Positions 15,240 through 23,758 of a stretch of DNA of 36,928 nucleotides are shown piece after piece. Numbering within the stretch: the stretch's first letter is position 1; each line of letters opens with the position of its first letter. Below the pieces are notes generated by a model, which ran no database searches, was not told the origin of the DNA, and saw only the letters and a list, made by a program, of their open reading frames with translations. The position numbers were made by a program, and so were the translations under genes. The stretch spans positions 1-36,928 of the forward strand of contig JAITDI010000028.1 of assembly GCA_031282625.1 (NCBI GenBank). Direction: 5' to 3'. The stretch is from Candidatus Endomicrobiellum meruensis. GTDB lineage: Bacteria > Elusimicrobiota > Endomicrobiia > Endomicrobiales > Endomicrobiaceae.

Positions 15240-15363
15240 ATAAAGTCTTTGGCTTTAAAGGAAAAGGCATATCTGTAGAACTTAAAGAATGTTTTGTTAA
15301 TAATTAAGTCTGACTACTGGAAAATCTAAAATCAAAAATATGTTTCAAAATGAGGGGAGCAAA

Positions 15364-16629
15364 ATGACACTTATAGAAGATGCAAAAAATAAAAAAGCAA
15401 ACGATTTGATTAAAGCCGCAGCTCAAACGGAAAATTTGAGCGAAGAATTTGTTAGAGAAGGCGTTGCGACAGGGACAATAGTTATTCCAAAGAATATTAA
15501 TAGGGATCTTAAAAAAATTGTAGCTGTTGGAGCGGGTCTTAAAACCAAAGTAAACGCTAATATAGGCACTTCTCCAGATCATATAGATTTGGCTGAAGAA
15601 CTACAAAAGTTAGATACTGCTGTAAAAGCCGGCGCCGATGCGGTTATGGACTTATCCACCGGCGGCAATTTAACGCAAATAAGAAAAGAAATACTTGCGG
15701 CGTGTCCCGTGCAAGTTGGAACAGTGCCTATTTACGAAGCGGCTTGTAGGACTGTGGCAAAAGGCAAAGAAATATCTCAGATTGACAGCGAACTCTTGTT
15801 TGACGTTATAGAAGAGCAAGCCGAACAGGGTGTTGATTTTATTACAGTTCACTGCGGTATAAATAAGGAAACTGTTGAGATATTAAATCGTCAAGGTCGT
15901 CTTGCTGGAACCGTAAGCAGAGGAGGCTCTTTTTTGGTAAAAGCCATAAACGCTACAGGAAAAGAAAATCCCTTGTACGAGCAGTATGACAGACTTTTAG
16001 AAATAGCAAGGAAGTATGACATAACTTTAAGTCTTGGCGACGGATTTAGACCCGGATGTCTTTTTGACGCTTCGGACGGTCCTCAAATTGCAGAACTCTC
16101 AGTTTTAGGAGAACTTGTTTTGAAAGCAAGAGCTGCAGGTGTGCAGGCTATGATAGAGGGACCCGGACATATTCCGTTAGATCAAGTTGAAGCTAATGTA
16201 ACTCTTGCCAAAAGATTAGGACACAATGCTCCTCTTTACTTTTTAGGACCTCTCGTAACGGATATTGCTCCCGGATATGACCACATAACTTCCGCTATAG
16301 GCGGAGCTTTGGCGGCAGCCAAAGGCGTAGATTTTATCTGCTATGTTACCCCGGCGGAACATTTAAGGCTTCCTGACGTCCAAGACGTCCATGAAGGCGT
16401 GATTGCCGCAAGAATTGCAGCACACGCGGCAGATATTGTAAAAGGAATTCGCGGCGCAAGAGACTGGGACGACGAAATGTCTAAATGGCGTAAAGCGAGG
16501 AATTGGGAAAAACAAAAAGAGTTTTGCATTGATCCCATTAAGTTTGCAAAAGAAAGAGCTAAACTTCCGCCGCGTCAAGAAGACGTTTGCACAATGTGCG
16601 GTGAGTTTTGTTCTATGAGAGATGAATAA
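15364..16629 (+). CDS. thiC: Phosphomethylpyrimidine synthase
   Basis: ThiC converts aminoimidazole ribotide to HMP phosphate with a [4Fe-4S] cluster and S-adenosylmethionine, the committed step of the thiamine pyrimidine branch. 421 residues from ATG 15364, chosen for GAGGGG six bases upstream over an ATG at 15340. Signatures: EGVATGTIVIPKN, GADAVMDLSTGGNL, FITVHCGI, LGDGFRPGC, MIEGPGHIPLDQ and the cluster motif CxxCxxxxC in VCTMCGEFCSMRDE at the end. It is the short bacterial/archaeal form. No TPP riboswitch was seen in the 124-base gap upstream. Confidence 0.97.
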   Translation: MTLIEDAKNKKANDLIKAAAQTENLSEEFVREGVATGTIVIPKNINRDLKKIVAVGAGLKTKVNANIGTSPDHIDLAEELQKLDTAVKAGADAVMDLSTGGNLTQIRKEILAACPVQVGTVPIYEAACRTVAKGKEISQIDSELLFDVIEEQAEQGVDFITVHCGINKETVEILNRQGRLAGTVSRGGSFLVKAINATGKENPLYEQYDRLLEIARKYDITLSLGDGFRPGCLFDASDGPQIAELSVLGELVLKARAAGVQAMIEGPGHIPLDQVEANVTLAKRLGHNAPLYFLGPLVTDIAPGYDHITSAIGGALAAAKGVDFICYVTPAEHLRLPDVQDVHEGVIAARIAAHAADIVKGIRGARDWDDEMSKWRKARNWEKQKEFCIDPIKFAKERAKLPPRQEDVCTMCGEFCSMRDE

Positions 16630-16781
16630 GAATACGCATAAAATAAACAAATAGCGACTGAATGTTTTAATTTAGGTGGCATTTGTTTTTCATTTACCCA
16701 ACAAACTCGGGCGTTTATTGTCATCAGTTTATGCCGACAGGTATAGTCTCTGCTAAGCAAGCGTCACACGCAAAGGTTTTC

Positions 16782-17261
16782 TTAGTCTTTTTCTTTTGAT
16801 TTATTTAGTTGTTGTTTTTTCTTGAAGTCTTTTTGTTCTTTCTTTAGGAAAGTCATGTAGTCAGGAAATGGAACGATAGATTTTGTTTTGCCAAGCCACA
16901 CATAAGCGGCGAGATTTTCAGTGAATTTTATTTTTATTGGATTTGCGGGATCTGTAATGTCTGTTTTCCATGCTGAGCCGATAATGTTTTTATAGCGCTT
17001 TTCTTTTTTTTCTATGCGCATAACTTTGTTGCTTGCTATAAGATTGTTACCGTATATTCTTAACTCTTGTTTAACTATTTTTTCAGCCTCGCTGGGTTCT
17101 GGAACAACTCCCGCAAAAATGACGTGGAGGGTTGCCGCCATTTCAGGAGATTTTTCATGAAAATCTACCGTATAGTCAATTCCTTTAATAAAATCTCTTG
17201 CGCAGAACGCTGAAATTGTAAAAGAAAACGTAAACATTAAAATAATAAAAGATTTTTTCAT
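16782..17261 (-). CDS. Secreted orphan protein
   Basis: 159 residues from ATG 17261 (minus strand), with AAGGA seven bases upstream. The first 22 residues are a signal peptide (MKKSFIILMFTFSFTISAFC then ARDF); there is no canonical lipobox, so the protein is probably periplasmic or secreted. The mature part has alternating strands (TLHVIFAGVVPEP, ELRIYGNNLIASNK, AAYVWLGKTKSIVPFPDYMTFL) and ends in a lysine-rich, possibly coiled tail (EQKDFKKKQQLNKSKEKD). I recognise no family. Start codon lies 146 bases from the divergent DUF4416 gene. Confidence 0.65.
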   Translation of the reverse strand: MKKSFIILMFTFSFTISAFCARDFIKGIDYTVDFHEKSPEMAATLHVIFAGVVPEPSEAEKIVKQELRIYGNNLIASNKVMRIEKKEKRYKNIIGSAWKTDITDPANPIKIKFTENLAAYVWLGKTKSIVPFPDYMTFLKKEQKDFKKKQQLNKSKEKD

Positions 17262-17407
17262 TGGCAATCCTTGCTGAGGAATTGTTACGTAATATAAATT
17301 TAAACGGAAAAAATTTGCTAAAACCTATTCTGTGCAATGATTTTACAAATTTAGACTTTTGTAGTAAACTCAAGTATATACCCGCAAGAAATTCAAAGAG
17401 GAGAAAG

Positions 17408-17935
17408 ATGGGCGCTATAGGAGAACCTAAACAGGTAAAATTGTTTTGCGGAATAATTTCTTCAGATGAAGAAATAAAACAAAAATCATTTGATAGGCTA
17501 AAAGAAAAATTAGGCAGTATTGATTTAATAAGCGATGTTATGACTTTTGATTTTTCAAGCTATTATAATCCAGAAATGGGCGATAATTTAGAACGTTTTT
17601 GGATTTCTTTTGAAAAGTTAGTTTCCGCTGCGGAGTTGGCTGATATAAAAGTTTTTACAAACTCCATTGAAGATAACTTTGCTATAGATAATAAAAGAAA
17701 AATAAATATTGATCCGGGCTATATAACCCCGGCAAATGTAATACTTGCCACAACTAAAGACTACAGCCACAGAATTTATTTAAAAAAAGGAATATACGGC
17801 GAAGTTACAACGATATATCAAAAAAACAATTATATAAAACTTCCGTGGTCATATCCTGATTATTTGTCTCCTATAGCCGTTGAGTTTCTTTTAAAAGCAA
17901 GAACTGCTCTTATGAATAAATTAAGGAGAAAGTAA
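17408..17935 (+). CDS. DUF4416 family protein
   Basis: 175-residue protein of the DUF4416 family, of unknown function, found in diverse Gram-negative phyla. Recognised by [17 protein letters not shown] at the start, [58 protein letters not shown] and the closing [27 protein letters not shown] 17408 is used because it follows a GAGGAG ribosome site and begins the conserved part. The frame is open further back to 17261 without support. Its TAA overlaps the ATG of the next gene by one base (TAATG), so the two are translationally coupled. Confidence 0.85.
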   Translation: MGAIGEPKQVKLFCGIISSDEEIKQKSFDRLKEKLGSIDLISDVMTFDFSSYYNPEMGDNLERFWISFEKLVSAAELADIKVFTNSIEDNFAIDNKRKINIDPGYITPANVILATTKDYSHRIYLKKGIYGEVTTIYQKNNYIKLPWSYPDYLSPIAVEFLLKARTALMNKLRRK

Positions 17936-19023
17936 TGTTCGTTTTAATATCATTGCTTTATTTGTTCGGATATATCTATATATCTTGGAGGATAACTTCA
18001 GGCTTAGGCATTCGGCGTCCTCACAGCATTTATCTATACGCAATGTTTTCTGTTTTCGGTATTATAAGCGTTTTGTCATTTATACACAACCGCCATAAAC
18101 TCTCCATTATGTCAATTATAGGACCCGTCGGCTATATTTGTATGGGCATATGGAGCATATTCTTTTCTTTTATTTTGATAAACGATATTGTAAATTTAGT
18201 CAACCGCATCATATCTAAAATCAAAAAATTTAGGTATTACTCAACTCTTGTGACAATAATTATAAGCATAGCCTCTTTGATTTGGTCTTCGCTAAACTTT
18301 GCGTTTATTCTAAACGTTAAAGAAGTGAATTTGAAAGTTCCAAATCTGCCGATAAACTCTTTAAGAATTGTGCAGCTTTCAGATATACACATTAATCAAT
18401 TTTCTTCTTCAAAAGTTATAAACAAAATTTTTGATAAAGTTATGGCTTTAAATCCTGACATGGTAGTTATTACGGGCGATGTCATAGATATGGACATAAA
18501 TAAAAATGACGAGTATCTTAATTATGGGTTTGGCAAATTAAAAGCTAAGTACGGCGTTTTTGTAGTTACCGGTAATCACGAGTACTACATAGGAACGGAT
18601 AAATTTTTTCCAATGACGGAAAAATTGGGCTTTAAATCTTTAAGAAACGAAAATATAGTTGTTGGCAATATTATAAATGTCGCCGGTATAGACGATATTT
18701 ATTACCAAAGCAATGAAGATATTTCAAAAACCCTGTCAAACGTTGATAAGCGTTATCCGATATTATTTTTAAGCCATCGTCCGGAATCTTTTGACATTTC
18801 TTCAGATCAAGGAATTGGCATAATACAGCTTTCAGGACATACCCATGCCGGACAAATCCCTCCGATTGAAATAGCGCGTAAGTTTTTTATGAAGTATAAC
18901 TATGGATTGTACAAGAATAATAATTCCAACCTGTATATAACTTCCGGAACTCGCCTCTGGGGACCTCCTATGAGATTGTTTAACACAAGCGAAATAGCAG
19001 TTATAACTTTAGAACGGAATTAA
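17935..19023 (+). CDS. Membrane metallophosphoesterase (YkuE/YaeI-like)
   Basis: 362 residues. Four hydrophobic segments occupy about 1-20, 33-50, 58-88 and 103-126; the calcineurin-like phosphoesterase domain follows. Metal ligands: D150 and H152 in LSDIHINQ, D182 in ITGDVIDM, N214-H215 in VTGNHEYY and [10 protein letters not shown] near 298. Related YaeI/YkuE enzymes hydrolyse phosphodiesters, in some cases UDP-diacylglucosamine-like substrates; the actual substrate is unknown. AAGGAG precedes the ATG, which overlaps the DUF4416 stop by one base. The 194 bases after it show no strong terminator. Confidence 0.88.
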   Translation: MFVLISLLYLFGYIYISWRITSGLGIRRPHSIYLYAMFSVFGIISVLSFIHNRHKLSIMSIIGPVGYICMGIWSIFFSFILINDIVNLVNRIISKIKKFRYYSTLVTIIISIASLIWSSLNFAFILNVKEVNLKVPNLPINSLRIVQLSDIHINQFSSSKVINKIFDKVMALNPDMVVITGDVIDMDINKNDEYLNYGFGKLKAKYGVFVVTGNHEYYIGTDKFFPMTEKLGFKSLRNENIVVGNIINVAGIDDIYYQSNEDISKTLSNVDKRYPILFLSHRPESFDISSDQGIGIIQLSGHTHAGQIPPIEIARKFFMKYNYGLYKNNNSNLYITSGTRLWGPPMRLFNTSEIAVITLERN

Positions 19024-19217
19024 AATTATGTTGTTGTTATGTTCTAGACAACTATATTCTTTATTTGGGAAATATAAAAAGGCTCAAAATTTAAAATATT
19101 TTTCTAAAAATCCAAGACAGTATCTCGGAGTTCATAGATTTGGCTAAGCCGATATTACTAAGCTGAGAATTGTTAAAGATTTCTCTAAGAGTCAAGTAAG
19201 ATGCGTAGAGTTAAAAA

Positions 19218-20609
19218 CTAGATCTTTTTCATAAGAACTGATGAGCCGTCTTTATTATCAACTATTTTATAGCCGTTTTCATCTATGATGTTTCTAATTC
19301 TGTCTGACTCCGCCCAATTTTTATTTTTTCTGGCTTCATTCCTGTCTTTCAAAAGTTTCTGTAACTCATTATTATTTTGTTCTTTAGGCAAAAGAATTCC
19401 TAAAGAAGTTTCAGCAAAATCTTCGTAAAGGGTTTTTAATTGCGACAGTCTTTGCGGTTTTGCAGCAAACAGCTCTTTTAATATTATATTCTTTAATTCA
19501 TGAAGATAAGACAATGCTTTTTCAGAGTTAAAATCATCATCTAGCGCTTGTAAAAAGCTTTCTTGTAAATCCAGCAAATCCTTGTCGGTTATTTCTTTGA
19601 CTGATTCTCTATTAATAGAAGAAAGAAGTCTTAAGTACGTATCGTCTATTCCTTGCAAAGTATTCTTTGCTGTGTCAAGCCCAGCATCTGAAAAATCCAA
19701 AGGGCTAGAATAGTGTTGCGTTAAAAGGTAATAACGGACAATCCTAGGATCATATTTTTCAAATATAGTTTTTAAAGTAAAAAAATTGTTCAAAGATTTT
19801 GACATCTTTTCTTTGTTTACAGTAACAAAGCCGTTATGTATCCAATATTTAACGAAATGTTTATCCGTTTTTGCTTCGCTTTGAGCAATTTCATTTTCGT
19901 GGTGCGGAAATATCAAATCTTGTCCACCGCCGTGTATGTCTATGGTGTCTCCGAGCAAAGTTGACGACATAACGGAACATTCTATATGCCAGCCTGGTCG
20001 CCCTTTTCCCCATGGGCTTTCCCAAGAGGATTCTTGAGGTTCGTTTTCTTTTGTCTTTTTCCACAAAGCAAAATCGCATGCAGCAATTTTATCATTGCAA
20101 ATTCCTACTCTGGCACCTGCTTTCAAATCGTCAAGCTTTTTCTTGGAAAGTTTTCCATAATCTTTAAATTTAGCTACTGAAAAATATACGTCACCGTCAA
20201 CTTCATAAGCAAACTTCTTATCTATAAGTTCTTTTACAAAACTTATTATTTCAGGTATCATTTGTGTTACTCTTGGATAAATTTCTGCTTTTAAAATATT
20301 TAACTTATCTGTTTGAGCAAAATAATCGTCTATATAAGCCTGAGCGAGTTCGGTAGACTTAATATTCCTTTCCAGAGATCTTTTTATAATCTTATCGTCA
20401 ACATCTGTAAAATTCTGAACATGTTTTACTTTGTATCCTCTTTTTAAAAGATGTCTTTTTATAATGTCAAAAACGACATATGCTCTTGCATGTCCTAAAT
20501 GAACTTCATCATAGGGAGTTACGCCGCATATATACATTGATACAAAATTTTCTTTTTGAGGTTTAAATTCTTCTTTTTTATTTGAAAGTGTATTATGAAC
20601 TTTTATCAT
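19218..20609 (-). CDS. cysS: Cysteinyl-tRNA synthetase
   Basis: Class I aminoacyl-tRNA synthetase charging tRNA-Cys, 463 residues, normal length. HIGH-type motif HLGH (37-40) within YICGVTPYDEVHLGHARAY; KMSKS at 268-272; zinc ligands C28, C211, H236 and E240 (GWHIECS, FPHHENEIAQSE). Last gene of the minus-strand cluster: it starts 13 bases after ispF. Its end faces the metallophosphoesterase gene. Confidence 0.97.
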   Translation of the reverse strand: MIKVHNTLSNKKEEFKPQKENFVSMYICGVTPYDEVHLGHARAYVVFDIIKRHLLKRGYKVKHVQNFTDVDDKIIKRSLERNIKSTELAQAYIDDYFAQTDKLNILKAEIYPRVTQMIPEIISFVKELIDKKFAYEVDGDVYFSVAKFKDYGKLSKKKLDDLKAGARVGICNDKIAACDFALWKKTKENEPQESSWESPWGKGRPGWHIECSVMSSTLLGDTIDIHGGGQDLIFPHHENEIAQSEAKTDKHFVKYWIHNGFVTVNKEKMSKSLNNFFTLKTIFEKYDPRIVRYYLLTQHYSSPLDFSDAGLDTAKNTLQGIDDTYLRLLSSINRESVKEITDKDLLDLQESFLQALDDDFNSEKALSYLHELKNIILKELFAAKPQRLSQLKTLYEDFAETSLGILLPKEQNNNELQKLLKDRNEARKNKNWAESDRIRNIIDENGYKIVDNKDGSSVLMKKI

Positions 20610-20622
20610 TATGGCGTCCTTT

Positions 20623-21096
20623 TTATTTTCCAGAAATTGACACTGCCGCCATTGCGGCTATTCCCTCGTCACGTCCTAAAAAACCCATTTTTTCGTTTGT
20701 AGTTGCTTTGATGCCAATTCTTTGTTTTGGAAGGTTTAAAACTTTTGAGATGTTTATTTTCATATCGTCAATAAAAGGATAGATTTTCGGCGATTCTGCA
20801 ATAACTGTAATGTCTATATTGTTAATTTTATAATTTTTCTTTTTAAGTTCTTTGTAAACATATTCTAAAAGCAAAAGACTTGATATGTTTTTATATTTGA
20901 TATCAGTGTTTGGAAAAAAATGTCCTATATCGTTTAACCCTGCGGCGCCAAGCAATGCGTCCATTAAAGCATGAAGAAGAACGTCGGCATCGCTGTGTCC
21001 GTTAAGTCCTTCAGGATTTTGTATTCTTACACCTCCCAAAACAAGTTTTCTTCCTTTTTTAAATCTGTGAACATCATATCCATATCCAATGTACAT
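20623..21096 (-). CDS. ispF: 2-C-methyl-D-erythritol 2,4-cyclodiphosphate synthase
   Basis: IspF forms the cyclodiphosphate in the MEP isoprenoid pathway, 157 residues. Metal ligands D8 and H10 lie in GYGYDVHRF and H42 near [30 protein letters not shown] and [18 protein letters not shown] complete the family signature. It starts 3 bases after ispD ends, an operon with the preceding pathway enzyme; IspE is not in the window. Confidence 0.97.
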   Translation of the reverse strand: MYIGYGYDVHRFKKGRKLVLGGVRIQNPEGLNGHSDADVLLHALMDALLGAAGLNDIGHFFPNTDIKYKNISSLLLLEYVYKELKKKNYKINNIDITVIAESPKIYPFIDDMKINISKVLNLPKQRIGIKATTNEKMGFLGRDEGIAAMAAVSISGK

Positions 21097-21099
21097 TTT

Positions 21100-21768
21100 T
21101 CACCTTTTCAATAGTTTTTCTGTTAATGCAAAATCCTGCTTTGTAGTTACTTTAAAGTTAGGAAACTTAGTTTCAACGGCTGAGACTTTGATTTTTAATC
21201 TTTCAACAACCTGCGAGTCGTCAGTTGTCGTTTCCGTAATTTTTTTTGAGTATGCTTTTTTCAGAAGTTTTGTTTCAAAAATTTGAGGCGTTTGCGCATT
21301 TCTTAAAACGTTTCTGTCTAAAGTTTTTAATATTTGTTCTTTACTGGAAACAAGTTTAATTGTATCTTTTGTTTTCTCAACTGCTATAGCGGCTTTTGTT
21401 TGTACCGCTTCTTTTAAAACTGCCAAAATGTCCAGTTTTGAAATAAGCGGTCTTGCCGCATCGTGCACAGCTGCAAAATCAATATCGTCTTTAATTAGAG
21501 CCAAGCCGTTTTTTACAGAATCAAATCTTTCCTGTCCGCCTGACACAAACTCAATTTTATTTAACAACCTATCTTTTTGTTTTTTTAAAGGTTCAATCAT
21601 ATATCTAGGCACAACAGCTATTATTTGTTTAAAACTTTTTATGGAAGCAAAAGTTTCAATGCTCCACATAAACATCGGCTTTCCGTTAAGTTTTAAAAAC
21701 TGTTTTGGAGTTTTATGTTCGAATCTCTTTCCTGCTCCTGCAGCTAATATTATAACGGCATTTTTCAT
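21100..21768 (-). CDS. ispD: 2-C-methyl-D-erythritol 4-phosphate cytidylyltransferase
   Basis: IspD transfers CMP to methylerythritol 4-phosphate in the MEP pathway, 222 residues. The CTP-binding loop is ILAAGAGKRFEHKTPKQF (G11, K14, R15, K22). VSGGQERFDSVKNGL, VHDAARPL and RNAQTPQIF match the family. Its ATG overlaps the stop of the PIN/TRAM gene by four bases, and ispF follows 3 bases on, so the set is a tight operon. Confidence 0.96.
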   Translation of the reverse strand: MKNAVIILAAGAGKRFEHKTPKQFLKLNGKPMFMWSIETFASIKSFKQIIAVVPRYMIEPLKKQKDRLLNKIEFVSGGQERFDSVKNGLALIKDDIDFAAVHDAARPLISKLDILAVLKEAVQTKAAIAVEKTKDTIKLVSSKEQILKTLDRNVLRNAQTPQIFETKLLKKAYSKKITETTTDDSQVVERLKIKVSAVETKFPNFKVTTKQDFALTEKLLKR

Positions 21769-22433
21769 TTGGCTTGTCCCTCAAGTTTGCCGAATATCAT
21801 TTTTCCTGTTGGAGTAAACATTACAGACGTTATCTCTAAGTCAATATCTTTTCCTATAAATCTTTTAGCATCTTCAGCTATAATTTTTGTTTTATCGTCA
21901 AAATATCCTATTGCTTGATTATGTAATTCACCTTCTTTTACTAAATGGACTAAAATTTTATCGCCTGGAAGAAATAGCGGATAAAGAGCTGTTTCCAAAT
22001 CAGTTATATTTAAAACTGGAATGTTTCTTAAAGACGCTTCTTTACACAAACTAAAATCTTTGGTTAAAATTTTACATTTTAAAGACTTTGCAATGTTTAT
22101 AATTGTTAATGACAGATTTTTAGTTTGCTCTAGTTTTGAGTTCAAAATTTTAATATTTATATCAGATTTTTTTAATTTATTGATTAGCGATAATGCCTTT
22201 TTTGCACGGCTTTTTAAGATAGTGGCAGAAGATTTGGAAATGTTTTCCAAATCTTCAACAATAAAAGAAGGGACAATTAATTTAAAAGAAACAAAATTTG
22301 TTTCGATTATATCGTAAATTCTGCCATCCATAAAAACGCTTGAATCTACAACAACAGAATCTTTAACATTTTTATTATTTTTTAAAATCAATAAAATTAT
22401 AATAACGCATAATAAAAATACAACGAGTATCAT
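21765..22433 (-). CDS. PIN and TRAM domain protein (YacL-like)
   Basis: 222 residues: an N-terminal membrane segment (MILVVFLLCVIIILLIL), a PIN nuclease-like domain opening with VVDSSVFMDGRIYDI (about 27-41) and a C-terminal TRAM-like beta domain (GDKILVHLVKEGELHNQAIGYF and following). The family (YacL) typically has four membrane segments; only one is present here, so it is a short version. PIN acidic residues D29, D36 and others are kept. YacL-like genes commonly precede ispD, as here. Substrate is unknown, RNA being likely from the TRAM domain. Confidence 0.85.
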   Translation of the reverse strand: MILVVFLLCVIIILLILKNNKNVKDSVVVDSSVFMDGRIYDIIETNFVSFKLIVPSFIVEDLENISKSSATILKSRAKKALSLINKLKKSDINIKILNSKLEQTKNLSLTIINIAKSLKCKILTKDFSLCKEASLRNIPVLNITDLETALYPLFLPGDKILVHLVKEGELHNQAIGYFDDKTKIIAEDAKRFIGKDIDLEITSVMFTPTGKMIFGKLEGQAK

Positions 22434-23266
22434 ACATTTCTACCTTGTTTTAAAAATTTTTTCAAAAACTTTTCAGCAATTTTTACATCTGGGAATTTTC
22501 CAGTCCATAGTTTAAAGGCATAAGCTCCTTGCCAAATAAGCATTCCAGCACCTGTAAAAATTTTTAACTTATTATCTTTTGCAAACTTAACAAAAGGAGT
22601 TTTTTTATTATATATAAGATCGTATACAATTAAGTCAGTTTTTATTTTACAAAAGTTAAAAGGCAGTCTGTCATCTTTTTTCATTCCGCAGGAAGAACAA
22701 TTTACAATCAAATCTGCATTGCTAAGAACATTTTTAACATTGTTTATGTCTATACTTTTTACTTTGAATTCTTTTGCAAGAATTATTGCTTTGTCTAAAG
22801 TCCTATTTGCTATATATATTTGTTGTGGTTTTCCAGTTTTTAAAGCAGACAGTATGGCTCGCGCCGCTCCACCTGCTCCAATAACAATGACCTTCTTATT
22901 GTTTAGGATAATATTTTTAACTTCTAAATCTTTGGCAAACCCCAAATAGTCTGTATTATATCCATAAAGTTTATTTTTTTTAATTATTACAGTGTTTATA
23001 CTTCCTATTTTTTTTGCATTCTTATCTATAACATCAACATATTTAAGAGCTTTAATTTTATAAGGAACAGTTATATTAAACCCACTAAATTTGAATTTTT
23101 TCAAGGATTCTATTGTACATTCAAGGTCATAATCTTTTGGCTCGAATGCAAGATAAGCGCAATTCAAATGTTCTTTTTCAAACCACTTATTTTGCATAAC
23201 AGGAGAAAATGAATGTTTTACAGGAGACCCCAAAATTGCAAATAATCTAGTTTCGTTATTTAGCAT
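22430..23266 (-). CDS. aroE: Shikimate dehydrogenase
   Basis: NADPH-dependent reduction of 3-dehydroshikimate in aromatic amino-acid synthesis, 278 residues. Substrate motif GSPVKHSFSP (13-22), catalytic K70 in FNITVPYKIKA, catalytic D106 in YGYNTDYLG and the NADP loop GAGGAAR (130-136). The end GMLIWQGAYAFKLWTG is also typical. It is the first gene of the minus-strand cluster, with AAAGG upstream of the ATG, and overlaps the PIN/TRAM gene by four bases. Confidence 0.96.
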   Translation of the reverse strand: MLNNETRLFAILGSPVKHSFSPVMQNKWFEKEHLNCAYLAFEPKDYDLECTIESLKKFKFSGFNITVPYKIKALKYVDVIDKNAKKIGSINTVIIKKNKLYGYNTDYLGFAKDLEVKNIILNNKKVIVIGAGGAARAILSALKTGKPQQIYIANRTLDKAIILAKEFKVKSIDINNVKNVLSNADLIVNCSSCGMKKDDRLPFNFCKIKTDLIVYDLIYNKKTPFVKFAKDNKLKIFTGAGMLIWQGAYAFKLWTGKFPDVKIAEKFLKKFLKQGRNV

Positions 23267-23398
23267 TTTAACCTTTAAATAAGTAATCTATAACAGTATT
23301 TTATATTAAAGCATATTTCCTTATCAAGCATATGTATTATTTTTATGCGTCTATCAAATTAGTTTCTCAATCATTAAAATAAAACCTCTGTGTATCTA

Positions 23399-23427
23399 TT
23401 GACAAAAGAAATAAGTACTAATATAAT
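23399..23427 (+). promoter_or_regulatory. Consensus sigma70 promoter
   Basis: TTGACA (23399-23404), a 17-base spacer and TATAAT (23422-23427): a perfect match to consensus. The start would be near 23434. It lies 330 bases before the autotransporter start, but a hairpin at 23618-23653 intervenes, so it may serve a separate short transcript. Confidence 0.8.
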
Positions 23428-23478
23428 AAGTTTTATACTACTTGCTACTTGCGATGACTTTCATATTTTGAGGTGGAA

Positions 23479-23613
23479 ATGCGTCTTAATTATATGAATA
23501 TATTCTTGTCAGTAATCTCTTTTTCATGGGAAGGTATTTCTCTCTTTAATTGCTTTTTATTTTTCAAAATCTTTTATCTCCAAAACGAAACTTGTCAACG
23601 ATTGTGCAAGTGA
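23479..23613 (+). CDS. Possible 44-residue hydrophobic peptide or small RNA unit
   Basis: ATG 23479 follows GAGGTGG (23470-23476) and opens 44 codons to a TGA at 23611-23613. The peptide starts MRLNYMNIFLSVISF, has a long hydrophobic middle (LFNCFLFFKIFYL) and ends in the polar QNETCQRLCK, like a one-pass membrane peptide. It lies between a perfect promoter and a terminator-like hairpin. Spacing of the ribosome site is short (4-5 bases). It could equally be an untranslated small RNA, or just chance in AT-rich DNA. I recognise no family. Confidence 0.3.
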   Translation: MRLNYMNIFLSVISFSWEGISLFNCFLFFKIFYLQNETCQRLCK

Positions 23614-23617
23614 AATA

Positions 23618-23660
23618 AAAAAGAACAAATATAAAAAAGTATTTGTTCTTTTTCTGTTTT
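23618..23660 (+). terminator. Terminator-like hairpin upstream of the autotransporter
   Basis: AAAAAGAACAAATA (23618-23631) and TATTTGTTCTTTTT (23640-23653) form a perfect 14-bp stem with an 8-base loop, followed by CTGTTTTTT. Only two G-C type pairs per core make it weak, but the A/T flanks make it usable in both directions. Confidence 0.55.
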
Positions 23661-23758
23661 TTAAAAATCTTCTCTTCAGCTTGGGCTATTATAATCTTTC
23701 GCTTTCTCTTAGTTAGTAACACGTAATTAGTAAAACATTACATATTACGAGGTTTTTC

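Noticed and set aside
15240..15363. TPP riboswitch upstream of thiC
   Set aside because: No CTGAGA or other conserved THI-box pieces are present in the 124-base gap.
19024..19217. Terminator between the convergent metallophosphoesterase and cysS genes
   Set aside because: No stem of convincing length followed by a T run on either strand.
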